NCBI GenBank assembly: GCA_964428355.1
Contig: CAYRYU010000189.1
Location: forward strand, 1 to 6,656
Length of the DNA: 6,656 nt
Direction: 5' to 3'
Source of the DNA: CAYRYU01 sp964428355
Lineage (GTDB): Bacteria > Muiribacteriota > Ozemobacteria > Ozemobacterales > Ozemobacteraceae
Of this stretch, positions 1 to 5,846 are shown piece by piece; the stretch's first letter is position 1; each line of letters begins with the position of its first letter. Below the pieces are notes generated by a model that was given only the letters and a program-made list of their open reading frames with translations, was not told the DNA's origin and searched no databases. Position numbers and translations under genes: made by a program.

Positions 1-96
1 TCAGGAAATGATACACGTCTCTCGGAATTGATTCAATACCACTCTTCCCAAATCACCTATTCGAGGGGAGGAAACTGGAAACCCCCGGCTCTTTAG
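1..96 (+). CDS. Possible C-terminal end of an upstream plus-strand gene (partial)
   Basis: Frame 1 is open from the window edge to a TAG at 94-96, giving 31 residues that end in GGNWKPPAL. The other two plus frames hit stops within about 30 bases. I recognise no family from this short polar tail. The main support is context: the stop lies inside a hairpin (77-104) followed by a run of six T, which is what the 3' end of a plus-strand transcription unit would look like. An open frame of this length can arise by chance, so this is a tentative call. Confidence 0.33.
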   Translation, partial: SGNDTRLSELIQYHSSQITYSRGGNWKPPAL

Positions 97-114
97 AGGT
101 TTCCAACCTTTTTT
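77..114 (+). terminator. Putative intrinsic terminator (hairpin plus T-run)
   Basis: GGAAACC (77-83) pairs with GGTTTCC (98-104) around a 14-nt loop that itself contains CTCT-TT-AGAG (89-98). AACC and then six T (109-114) follow. The stem has seven pairs and only moderate GC, and there are four bases between stem and T-run, so it is a weaker than ideal terminator. A second inverted repeat, AACCTTT (105-111) with AAAGGTT (116-122), touches the stop codon of the converging minus-strand gene. The pair of hairpins may therefore serve both directions. Confidence 0.4.
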
Positions 115-121
115 GAAAGGT

Positions 122-415
122 TCAGAACATTATCACCAGCTGCTTGATCCCTTTCGTGAATGATTTATTGCCCGGATTTCCACGATGGGGTTTCTGGGAT
201 GGAAGGTTGAAAAGGTTCCGGGTTGCTTCAGGGTGCCAACGATCGGGGGATTCATTCAATTCCCGCTTGGAAAGTTCCAATTGAGTTTCATGCTGGGAGG
301 GATTGCACCCGTGGAAATGCTCCTGGGGATAGAAACCGTTGCAATTCCGACAGAAAAAACCGCCTCCGAAAAGGGAAGAATCCCCGTGAAAAAACCAACG
401 AGTCCACTTCTTCAT
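122..415 (-). CDS. Small hypothetical protein with a Cys/His (zinc-ribbon-like) cluster
   Basis: This encodes 97 residues from ATG at 415 to TGA at 122-124. A GTG at 421 is in frame, but it sits one base after the Shine-Dalgarno sequence GGAG. The ATG lies seven bases after GGAG (426-423), so the ATG is preferred. The N-terminus is basic and aromatic (MKKWTRWFF). Then come Cys22-x2-Cys25, His33, His35, Cys37 and His42, a spacing that could bind one metal ion. The second half is polar, rich in Asn, Pro, Lys and Arg, and without recognisable motifs. There is no signal peptide or membrane segment. I do not recognise the family. Support for a real gene is the strong ribosome-binding site, the upstream promoter-like sequence and the clustered Cys/His. 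It is transcribed divergently from the FliL-like gene. Longer frames on the opposite strand lack comparable signals. Confidence 0.52.
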   Translation of the reverse strand: MKKWTRWFFHGDSSLFGGGFFCRNCNGFYPQEHFHGCNPSQHETQLELSKRELNESPDRWHPEATRNLFNLPSQKPHRGNPGNKSFTKGIKQLVIMF

Positions 416-421
416 GATCAC

Positions 422-426
422 TCTCC
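422..426 (-). promoter_or_regulatory. Ribosome-binding site of the small Cys/His protein gene
   Basis: On the minus strand GGAGA (426-422) lies seven bases ahead of ATG 415-413. This spacing decides the start in favour of the ATG over the GTG at 421-419. Confidence 0.55.
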
Positions 427-466
427 AAAATTCCCCCTGTTCTTTTTTTTCCGGGGGATTGTCTCA

Positions 467-494
467 ATTTTAACCCCCTTTCGGAAAAATGCAA
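467..494 (-). promoter_or_regulatory. Putative sigma-70-type promoter for the small Cys/His protein gene
   Basis: On the minus strand TTGCAT (494-489) and TAAAAT (472-467) are separated by 16 bases. The -10 element matches TATAAT at five of six positions; the -35 matches only the TTG. Initiation would fall near 460, giving a leader of about 45 nt that begins close to a C5 tract. The C5 tract (457-453) can pair with G5 (437-433) just upstream of the ribosome-binding site. This is judged by eye only. Confidence 0.33.
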
Positions 495-586
495 GAGGTC
501 GGACTCGCCTCAATCCATTGCGGTTTTCGGGGACCGCCCACAAGATCGCCTCATGAACAGCCACTTCGCAGGAAACAAGGAAGTGA

Positions 587-615
587 TTGCGCCATGGTGT
601 CCCTTTTCGTAACAT
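587..615 (+). promoter_or_regulatory. Weak candidate promoter for the FliL-like gene
   Basis: TTGCGC (587-592) and TAACAT (610-615) are 17 bases apart on the plus strand, about 55 bases upstream of the GTG start. The matches are three of six and four of six, so this is only the best candidate in the divergent intergenic stretch (416-669). I see no RNA gene or other structure in that stretch apart from the G5/C5 tracts at 433-478. Confidence 0.18.
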
Positions 616-669
616 GGATCCAGAGAGTTTCCGATCACTTGGACCGGGCACCGGAAAGGGGAAGAAACC

Positions 670-1350
670 GTGAGAGCCGTTCTGCTCCTGATCCTCGTGG
701 GAGCCGTCGCCGGACTGCTTTTCCTGCCCCGGCAGCCAACCCAATCGGTAGTGCCGGTTTCCGTCGGGAGGTTGGAAGTCCAGAGCGTGAGATTCCAGCT
801 GGGGTCGATTACCGCCTCCCTTCGGGATGAGGTTCCCTGCCGGGTTCAATGCGAAATCGAGCTCATGTTCGTCGGAAACCTCCGAGACGAGCTTTTCGAA
901 CGAAGGGGTGAACTCCGGGCCGCGGCGATCAAGGAACTCATGAAGTTCACCTCCCAACGCGCCAAAGAGGATTTCATCGACGGATTCATGGACAACACCA
1001 TCCTGACCCGCCTGAACGTGGTCCTCGGCCGGACCCAGGATGATTCGCGCCTCGTGAAGGTCTTCTTCCCGCAGTTTTCGGTCGAGTTCACCCCGCTCAC
1101 GCCGATTCCTCCGCAGCCCAATATCGGAAACTGGAAAAGGCTGGAAAAATCCGACCCGAAACCTGAACAAAAAACCGAACCCAAGCCAGAACAAAAGCCA
1201 GAACCGAAACCCGAGCTCAACCCAGGCACCGGTTCCCGGCCCAGTAAAGCTCTCAAGCCGGCATCGGCATCGGCAACGGCTTCCCTGGAGCCGAGGCGCG
1301 GCCCCTCCATCCGAAGGAAAAAACCGCTCAAGACCGGCCGTAACCGTTGA
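670..1350 (+). CDS. FliL-like membrane-anchored periplasmic protein with Pro/Lys/Glu-rich C-terminal tail
   Basis: This encodes 226 residues. The GTG start at 670 has AGGGG about eight bases upstream (in AAAGGGGAAGAAACC). Residues 4-19 form a short hydrophobic segment after only MRA, a signal anchor or signal peptide. Residues 50-140 look like the FliL periplasmic domain: a strand near 57-66 (CRVQCEIELMF), a helix with E-R-R-G-E-L-R-x3-I-K-E-L (77-90), then FTSQRAKEDF, an L-x-R-L-N segment (112-116), and the closing strand KVFFPQFSVEF (130-140), like the family's V-x-F-x-x-F ending. Cys57 and Cys61 could form a disulfide. FliL proteins are usually about 150-180 residues and end near this strand. 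Here a tail of about 86 residues follows, with PKPEQK-type repeats (162-183) and a basic end. FliL binds the flagellar motor-stator region, but no flagellar gene is visible here. The family call rests on by-eye pattern matching. Confidence 0.6.
   Translation: MRAVLLLILVGAVAGLLFLPRQPTQSVVPVSVGRLEVQSVRFQLGSITASLRDEVPCRVQCEIELMFVGNLRDELFERRGELRAAAIKELMKFTSQRAKEDFIDGFMDNTILTRLNVVLGRTQDDSRLVKVFFPQFSVEFTPLTPIPPQPNIGNWKRLEKSDPKPEQKTEPKPEQKPEPKPELNPGTGSRPSKALKPASASATASLEPRRGPSIRRKKPLKTGRNR
1153..1218 (+). repeat. PKPEQK / EPKPE codon repeat in the tail of the FliL-like protein
   Basis: Residues 162-183 consist of imperfect short units of the type (E/D)-P-K-P-E-(Q)-K. The DNA is correspondingly repetitive (variants of ccgaaacc-tgaacaaaa and gccagaacaaaa). 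X-Pro repeats of this sort form stiff extended linkers, as in TonB, which would suit spanning the periplasm. That role is inferred. Confidence 0.7.
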
Positions 1351-1374
1351 TTTCAGTGGGAAGAAAGGGTTTCG

Positions 1375-1394
1375 GATCCTGCCGGAAAAGGATC
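1375..1394. terminator. Small hairpin between the convergent FliL-like and lptD genes
   Basis: GATCCT (1375-1380) and AGGATC (1389-1394) form a perfect 6-bp inverted repeat with loop GCCGGAAA, covering the lptD stop (TGA at 1393-1395). Neither side carries a T-run, so if it ends transcription it is not a canonical intrinsic terminator. The 42-bp convergent spacer (1351-1392) holds nothing else. Confidence 0.25.
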
Positions 1395-2756
1395 ACCGCC
1401 GGTAGGAATCGTACCGCTGGGTCAGCTGGTCATAAGCCGCGAGCTTGGCCTCGAGCCTGTTGGTATCGGCCCCATAGCGGAATCGGCCGGTATCCTCGGG
1501 GTAGGCTTTGAGATAGAACTCGATCCAGAACTCCTTCCGCTCGTGATTGTACTCCGCGCGGGCTTCCCAGCAGTGAAGATCACGAACCAGGGAAAGGGAC
1601 AAAGGGCTGAATTTCTTCGCTAGATGGGCGTAGTGTCCGTTCAACCCGATCTGCCACATCGGCCTGATCGTGATCCGGTAGTTCACCGAAGTGTCGGTGA
1701 CCCTCCGGTATTCATGCGGATATGTGAGGCTGGTGTCAAAAGACCAGAGATTGCTCGCGATCCTGTAACGAAGGTTCAGGTTGCTCGGGATGAACTTGGT
1801 CATGCTCAGTTTGCTGAAAGCCAGGGGCTTTGGAATGTAATCCCTGCGCAGGAAGAATTCCCAGTTCCGGTAGGCGTCGGCCCGGGACCGGCGGGAATAG
1901 TCCCAGTAGACCTGTTCCATCCGGCTGCTGGTCCGGTTGTAGTTGAAGTTGATCGGGTTCAGCGACCAGGTGTTCTCGGCGATCCTCATGCGGGTAGAGA
2001 GATAATCGGTCTTCGAAAAGGAGTCGAACAGGAACGGGGATTTTCCTTTCGAAGTGGATAGGTTGTAGTTGCACTCGATGTTGGTGACGTTGGAGAATTT
2101 GTGGTTTGCCCGGACCATCGTCGTCCCGTTCTCCCGCTCAATCCCTTCGCTGTACCAGCTCTTCTCGAGATTGTACGAAGGGGTCAGATCGAACCGCCTA
2201 TGGACCTGGACGGTCGGAACGCTGAAACTCGACCGGACATTTTTCTTGTTGGTGTTCTTCTTGGTGCTCAAGGAGCCTTCCTCATAGTTCCCATACATTC
2301 CCGACACGTTGGTCGTGATGGGAAGAAGCGGCGTGGTGTAGGCTGGGAAGGAGAAGTTGACCTCGGGAATCCGGTTCAGGATCTGGTATCCGTTGTCATA
2401 GGTGTATTTGTCCCCGTCCAGATCGAAGAATTTGCTCAGGGCGATGTTCGCGGTCATGAACCGGAGGATGGGGTTGATCGTCATCTGAGTATTCAGATCC
2501 TGGTTCTCGGCATTTCCCGTGGTCTGGTCACCCGTGTAGGAAAGGCTCGTGGAGACGCTGTCGCCGCGCAGGAACCGGTAGTTGTGGGTGAGATTGATCT
2601 GGGTGTTCTTGTGGCCCCTCACCGATTCATCCAGGTTGTAGAAGGAGAGGGTCCCGTTGCTTTGCGCGGAGCTGGTATAGCTTCCCGAGAACCCAGTTCC
2701 GGTGCCTCTTTTCTGGAAATAGTCAAGCGAGAAGTTGCCCCTCATCTGGGGATTCA
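1393..2756 (-). CDS. lptD: LptD / OstA LPS-assembly outer-membrane protein, C-terminal beta-barrel part (5' side lost in gap)
   Basis: LptD forms the outer-membrane barrel that, with the LptE lipoprotein, inserts lipopolysaccharide into the outer leaflet. This fragment has 453 residues open into the gap (N-P-Q-M-R-G-N-F...). The ATG at 2745 is therefore an internal Met, not a start. The sequence is a run of amphipathic, aromatic-rich strands with alternating polar residues and many Asn, Tyr, Ser and Arg. It begins with MRGNFSLDYFQKRGTGTG, like the first repeats of the LptD barrel. It ends with SLVRDLHCWEARAEYNHERK and EFWIEFYLKAYPE, matching the conserved C-terminal strands (R-D-L-H-C-W) of the family. 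A short charged tail follows (to DSYRR). The fragment reads in a different frame from the N-terminal part across the 100 N. Because 100 N is normally a placeholder for an unknown length, this does not show a frameshift. Confidence 0.85.
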
Positions 2757-2856
2757 NNNNNNNNNNNNNNNNNNNNNNNNNNNNNNNNNNNNNNNNNNNN
2801 NNNNNNNNNNNNNNNNNNNNNNNNNNNNNNNNNNNNNNNNNNNNNNNNNNNNNNNN
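2757..2856. other. Assembly gap (exactly 100 N) inside lptD
   Basis: There are one hundred N between 2756 and 2857, the conventional filler for a gap of unknown size. If both flanks belong to one intact gene, the missing DNA must be 2 modulo 3 in length: one base completes the codon begun at 2858, and one starts the codon ending at 2755. One hundred is 1 modulo 3, so the written length cannot be the real one. Compared with usual LptD sizes (about 750 residues or more), I estimate 100-200 residues, or roughly 300-600 bases, are missing. Confidence 0.97.
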
Positions 2857-3353
2857 CGGATGGTGGCGTCCCGCATCCAGCCTTTTCCGTTCTTCATGTT
2901 GTATACGAGGAAATCGCCCTTTGTCTGGTCGAAGCTCTTCCAGAAATCCACGTTTCCCTGGGCGAAGATGTCCTCGCTCTTGGTATTGGCCTGGATGGTG
3001 TCAGCGCTGATTTTCAGGTCCTTGTAGCTGATGAAGGCCCTTCCCTTGGTAATGACCTGGTTTGCCTTGGTACGATACTCGAGGTAGTCCCCGTTGATCT
3101 CGACCGGAAACTTCTGCGTGTCGATCTCGGGAACATCGAAACAAGGCGCAGGGATGACGATTCCCAGGAAAAGGAAGACGAAGCCGAGCAATACCCAGCT
3201 TTTTCGGATTTGCCTTCCTATCGAATTCGCTCTGATAACTAGTCCTGACACGAAAAACGATGGGGAAACCGCAGAGAAATCCTTCCCCGATTCAAGGTAT
3301 CGGCTCCGCCTTCTCCATCCGATGAGTGAAATTTTCCGGTGCCGAAGTTTCAT
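2857..3353 (-). CDS. lptD: LptD / OstA, N-terminal part with LptA-like domain (3' side lost in gap)
   Basis: The ATG at 3353 overlaps the aspartate kinase stop as ATGA (3353-3350) and has GGGG six bases upstream, so translational coupling is likely. About 165 residues are visible. Residues 53-67 are a hydrophobic export segment (WVLLGFVFLFLGIVI) after the basic stretch RQIRK. Residues 74-165 form an LptA/OstA_N-type beta-jellyroll: FPVEINGDYLEYRTKANQV, then TKGRAFISYKDLKISADTI, then a third repeat with IFAQGNVDF, and KGDFLVYNMKNGKG before the gap. This periplasmic domain receives LPS from the LptA bridge. A 50-residue N-terminal stretch before the hydrophobic segment is unusual for a signal peptide. 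An in-frame GTG at 3251 would shorten it, but I see no Shine-Dalgarno sequence there. A separate LptA gene ending in the gap is possible but less likely. Confidence 0.82.
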
Positions 3354-4570
3354 CTTTTTCCCCGACCGGTTTCTACAAGCGAGTCATGCAGGATTCTCAT
3401 GACCTCGGGAAGCCTGTCCTCGGCAACCACTATTGTTACCCGGATTCCCTGGTGCTCTTTGACGAAAAGGTCGTGATGCTTCTTTTCGAGTTTGGCGAAA
3501 AAATTCCCCGCCAGTTCCGGATGTCGGGAAAACCCGGTTCCCACGAGAGTCAAGGCTACCACCCGCGAGTTGAACGTCACGTCATCGGCATCGAAATCCG
3601 CACCCAGCTGCCAGCAATCGGAGAGGATCCGGAAGGTTTCGTCCTTCCGGAAGGAGATGCGCAGACTTCCGCCCCGATTCACGCTCCGCCATTCGCTTGA
3701 GAAAAGTGGAAAGGCTCCGGCACACTCCAGAGCCCGGGCTTTCCTGTCCCCCCTTGGAAAGTCGACCTGCACGAAAGCCTGTTTCCGGTCGAGGGTGATG
3801 CTCTTGACCGGAATCGAATCGTCTCCAAGGGGGCCGATGACGCTCCCCTCCTCCTGCGTGAAACTCGATCTTACGTGAATACGGATGTCGGCATCGCGAG
3901 CATAGACGATCGAACGGGGGTGAAGGATTCCGTTTCCGTTTCGGGCCAGCGTTTCCATTTCATCGTAGGAAAGGTGCCAGATCTTCCGCGCAGTCGGGAC
4001 AAGCCTCGGATCGGCACTGAAAACCCCGCTTTCGTCGGTGAACTTCTCGCAGACCTTCTGTCCGAGATCCCGGGCTACCGCGACGGCGGTGATATCCGAA
4101 CCACCCCTTCCCAATGTGGTCAGATCGCCATCGGGGTTGATCCCCTGGAAGCCGGCTATGACAGCAACTGAACCGGGTTTCAGGAACTCGGCGAGGCGTG
4201 GGAGTTGCTCGAAGTCCCGGATTTCGGAGCCGCCGAACTCACCTTTCGTACGAATGCCGAGGTTGAATGCGTTGAACGACCGCGCCCGGATACCGAGGCC
4301 TTGAAGCGCTGCAACGGTGAGGGAACAGCTCACGATCTCCCCGGTGGCCATCAACTGGTCCAGTTCCCGTGGGTCGGGTTCCGGGTTGATTTCGTGCATG
4401 ATCCCGATCAATTCGTCGGTGGTGTCGGCCATCGCGGACACGATTACGGCAAGACGTTTCCCGGCCCGAGCCGATTCTGCGAGCCGTTCCGCCACTTTTC
4501 GAATGCGTTCGGAACGGGCCATCGAGGACCCACCAAATTTCTGGACTAGAACTTCACCGGGTTGGAACAT
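3350..4570 (-). CDS. Aspartate kinase (aspartokinase) with divergent ACT regulatory domains
   Basis: Phosphorylates L-aspartate with ATP in the cytosol, the first committed step to lysine/diaminopimelate, threonine and methionine. It has 406 residues, the usual length of a monofunctional enzyme. The start is ATG at 4570, just before VLVQKFGGSS. The open frame extends to 4687, but that lies inside the upstream gene and adds nothing family-like. Catalytic motifs are intact: KFGGSS (11-16), VSAMADTTDELI (44-55), PDPRELDQLMATGE (65-78), GFQG (140-143), TTLGRGGSD (151-159), TDESGVFSADPR (178-189), SYDEM (201-205) and LHPRS (216-220). The C-terminal ACT region (about 258-400) is poorly conserved. 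The first repeat lacks the usual G-x-A-x3-F and N-I-D-x-I-x-Q pattern; the second keeps LVGTGF and RILHDS but has HHDLFVKEHQG where ISTSEI-like residues are expected. Feedback binding may be altered. The ribosome-binding site is weak (CGGAT). The product belongs to the lysC/ask family, but I cannot tell which isoform. Confidence 0.93.
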   Translation of the reverse strand: MFQPGEVLVQKFGGSSMARSERIRKVAERLAESARAGKRLAVIVSAMADTTDELIGIMHEINPEPDPRELDQLMATGEIVSCSLTVAALQGLGIRARSFNAFNLGIRTKGEFGGSEIRDFEQLPRLAEFLKPGSVAVIAGFQGINPDGDLTTLGRGGSDITAVAVARDLGQKVCEKFTDESGVFSADPRLVPTARKIWHLSYDEMETLARNGNGILHPRSIVYARDADIRIHVRSSFTQEEGSVIGPLGDDSIPVKSITLDRKQAFVQVDFPRGDRKARALECAGAFPLFSSEWRSVNRGGSLRISFRKDETFRILSDCWQLGADFDADDVTFNSRVVALTLVGTGFSRHPELAGNFFAKLEKKHHDLFVKEHQGIRVTIVVAEDRLPEVMRILHDSLVETGRGKR

Positions 4571-4596
4571 TCTGGCTAATCCGTTCTGGGGATTGG

Positions 4597-4614
4597 ACCG
4601 GACTGGTTGCCGGT
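4597..4614. other. Short hairpin in the spacer before the aspartate kinase gene
   Basis: ACCGG (4597-4601) and CCGGT (4610-4614) form a 5-bp GC-rich stem with an 8-nt loop, within the only spacer of the operon longer than 10 bases (4571-4622). No T-run follows, so it is unlikely to stop transcription. It might modulate translation or RNA processing, or be chance. Confidence 0.2.
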
Positions 4615-4622
4615 TCTGGAAA

Positions 4623-5837
4623 TCATCCTTCGTACCTGATGCACGCCTTGACGGTTGCCAGGCGGATCTCCTTCCGTATGGTCTCATGAATCCGGTTCAT
4701 GATTCTTTCGGGAATGGAATCAGTGATCAGGAGAAGCTCCGACTGACCGTTCTCCCCTTCGGTCTGGGGGACGTATCCAATTTCCCGACCGTGGACCATA
4801 CGTGTTATCTCGACTCCTGCTTCGGAGAATGCGTTCGCGATCTGGCCGAGAGTGGAGGCGAAGTTGACCAGCGAAAGACGGAGAAGGAACTGGGAAGGGC
4901 AGTGATCAATGGGTAACACCTTTTCCGAGTGCGGGAAAGCCGCCGGAGCGGGAGTCAGATATCCGAACTGGCCTCCACTGGCCAACATCTGGAGATCCTT
5001 GAGCATCCCGCGGAGGGAAACCCTAAAACCGCTCCCTGGGCCCGTGAAAACGAAGGATGAATCGTCGCGGCACTGCATGTAAACGGCTTCGCATCCCCCG
5101 CGAACCTGGGCGAGAATATAGCGGGAAGGGATATAGCAAGGGCGAACCCAGCACTCGAAACCGTTCTCCCTCAGTTCAACAACCCCCAGAAGTCTCAGGG
5201 ATAGATTGAGGGTCTTCCCAATCTCGAAGTCGCGGGGGTTGATCCCTCCGAATCCTTGTGACCAGATTCCTTCGGCGGGAAGTTTCTTCCCGAAAAGAAG
5301 GGAAGCCAACAGTGCCAGGCGATCCCGGGCGATGAGGGAATGGAGGTGAAGCGTCGGATTTCCCGGAGCGACCTTTTTCCATTGCGCTTCCTGAAGAGCC
5401 TGGTCGAAGGTTTTCCCTGAACTTTCCATCTCGTGGAACAGGAATCCCGCCACACCGTCCGTGATCGTGATCAACCGACGGGGAAGGGGCATCCATGAAT
5501 GGTTTCCGATGATGTCGAGGATAGGGAAGGTGCCCCCGATCGCCCCGCGGATCCCGGTCTTGCCGACCATCCCTTCCGAGATCCTTTGGAGGGCGATCTT
5601 GGAATCCGAGGTTATCACCTGCTTCGTCCATCCTCTTGGATTCGGACGGTCGGGGAAATGGAGCCCCGCCTCCACTCCTGAGAAAAAAGTCTCCTCCTCG
5701 CAAGGAGTCCAGGGCTTTTCCACTTCCTCGGAACCCAGGACTGGAGCTCCCAGAAGAGAACTGGCACCGAAATCGATCAGGGTCTGGCGAAGTTCTTTCG
5801 TGTCCAGGGGGAGGTTCAGGAATCCGACGCTTTCCAT
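4623..5837 (-). CDS. Homoserine dehydrogenase-like protein with ACT domain, predicted catalytically inactive
   Basis: This encodes 404 residues from ATG 5837, preceded by purine-rich GAAGAAGAG. The start is nine bases after the lpd stop. It aligns by eye with homoserine dehydrogenases (about 430 residues) along most of its length: VGFLNLPLDT (4-13) where VGLLGLGTVG is expected; VITSDSK (74-80) for VVTANK; IGGTFPIL (100-107) for VGGGIPI; TDGVAG (126-131) for NGTTN; APGNPTLHLHSLIARDRLALLASLLFG (157-183, split here only by comparison) for the AExDPxxDxxGxDAxxKLxIL region; and GPGSG (266-270). An ACT domain fills 316-404. The glycine-rich NAD(P) loop is gone, the Rossmann region is some 40 residues short, and the acidic residues that bind and activate homoserine are replaced (E by P, D by I). 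The catalytic Lys is S79, or K80 if one residue is inserted. The family normally interconverts aspartate semialdehyde and homoserine. With these losses, that activity is unlikely. The intact frame and operon position suggest a regulatory or structural partner of the kinase. Confidence 0.82.
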   Translation of the reverse strand: MESVGFLNLPLDTKELRQTLIDFGASSLLGAPVLGSEEVEKPWTPCEEETFFSGVEAGLHFPDRPNPRGWTKQVITSDSKIALQRISEGMVGKTGIRGAIGGTFPILDIIGNHSWMPLPRRLITITDGVAGFLFHEMESSGKTFDQALQEAQWKKVAPGNPTLHLHSLIARDRLALLASLLFGKKLPAEGIWSQGFGGINPRDFEIGKTLNLSLRLLGVVELRENGFECWVRPCYIPSRYILAQVRGGCEAVYMQCRDDSSFVFTGPGSGFRVSLRGMLKDLQMLASGGQFGYLTPAPAAFPHSEKVLPIDHCPSQFLLRLSLVNFASTLGQIANAFSEAGVEITRMVHGREIGYVPQTEGENGQSELLLITDSIPERIMNRIHETIRKEIRLATVKACIRYEG

Positions 5838-5846
5838 GGCTCTTCT

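Noticed and set aside
185..556. Plus-strand open frame over the small Cys/His gene
   Set aside because: No Shine-Dalgarno sequence was seen at its start and no recognisable motif; the minus-strand gene has the better start signals and the Cys/His cluster. The choice is not certain.
418..1194. Long minus-strand open frame (258 codons) opposite the FliL-like gene
   Set aside because: It is antisense to a plus-strand gene with a good ribosome-binding site, membrane segment and FliL-like pattern; its own sequence is a low-complexity mirror of the PKPEQK repeat and matches no family.
846..1331. Minus-strand frame with repeated SGFGSGFCSG-type sequence that looks like a low-complexity protein
   Set aside because: The glycine/serine/phenylalanine repeat is just the reverse reading of the Pro/Lys/Glu repeat in the FliL-like tail.
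2101..3027. Plus-strand open frame running through the N stretch
   Set aside because: It exists only because the N are read as unknown residues, and it is antisense to clearly recognised LptD sequence on both sides.
1393..3353. Frameshift or split (pseudogene) in lptD because the two parts are in different frames
   Set aside because: The frame change coincides with an unknown-length assembly gap, so it carries no evidence of mutation.
4571..4622. A lysine or threonine riboswitch or leader peptide upstream of aspartate kinase
   Set aside because: The spacer is only 52 bases with one 5-bp hairpin, too short for a lysine riboswitch, and I see no run of Thr, Ile or Lys codons.
4571..4687. N-terminal extension of aspartate kinase to an ATG at 4687
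   Set aside because: The extra 39 residues lie mostly inside the preceding gene and have no family similarity; the ATG at 4570 gives a normal-length kinase starting just before KFGGSS.
4317..4916. Plus-strand open frame of about 200 codons across the kinase / dehydrogenase-like junction
   Set aside because: It is a shadow frame antisense to two recognised genes, without a ribosome-binding site or motif.
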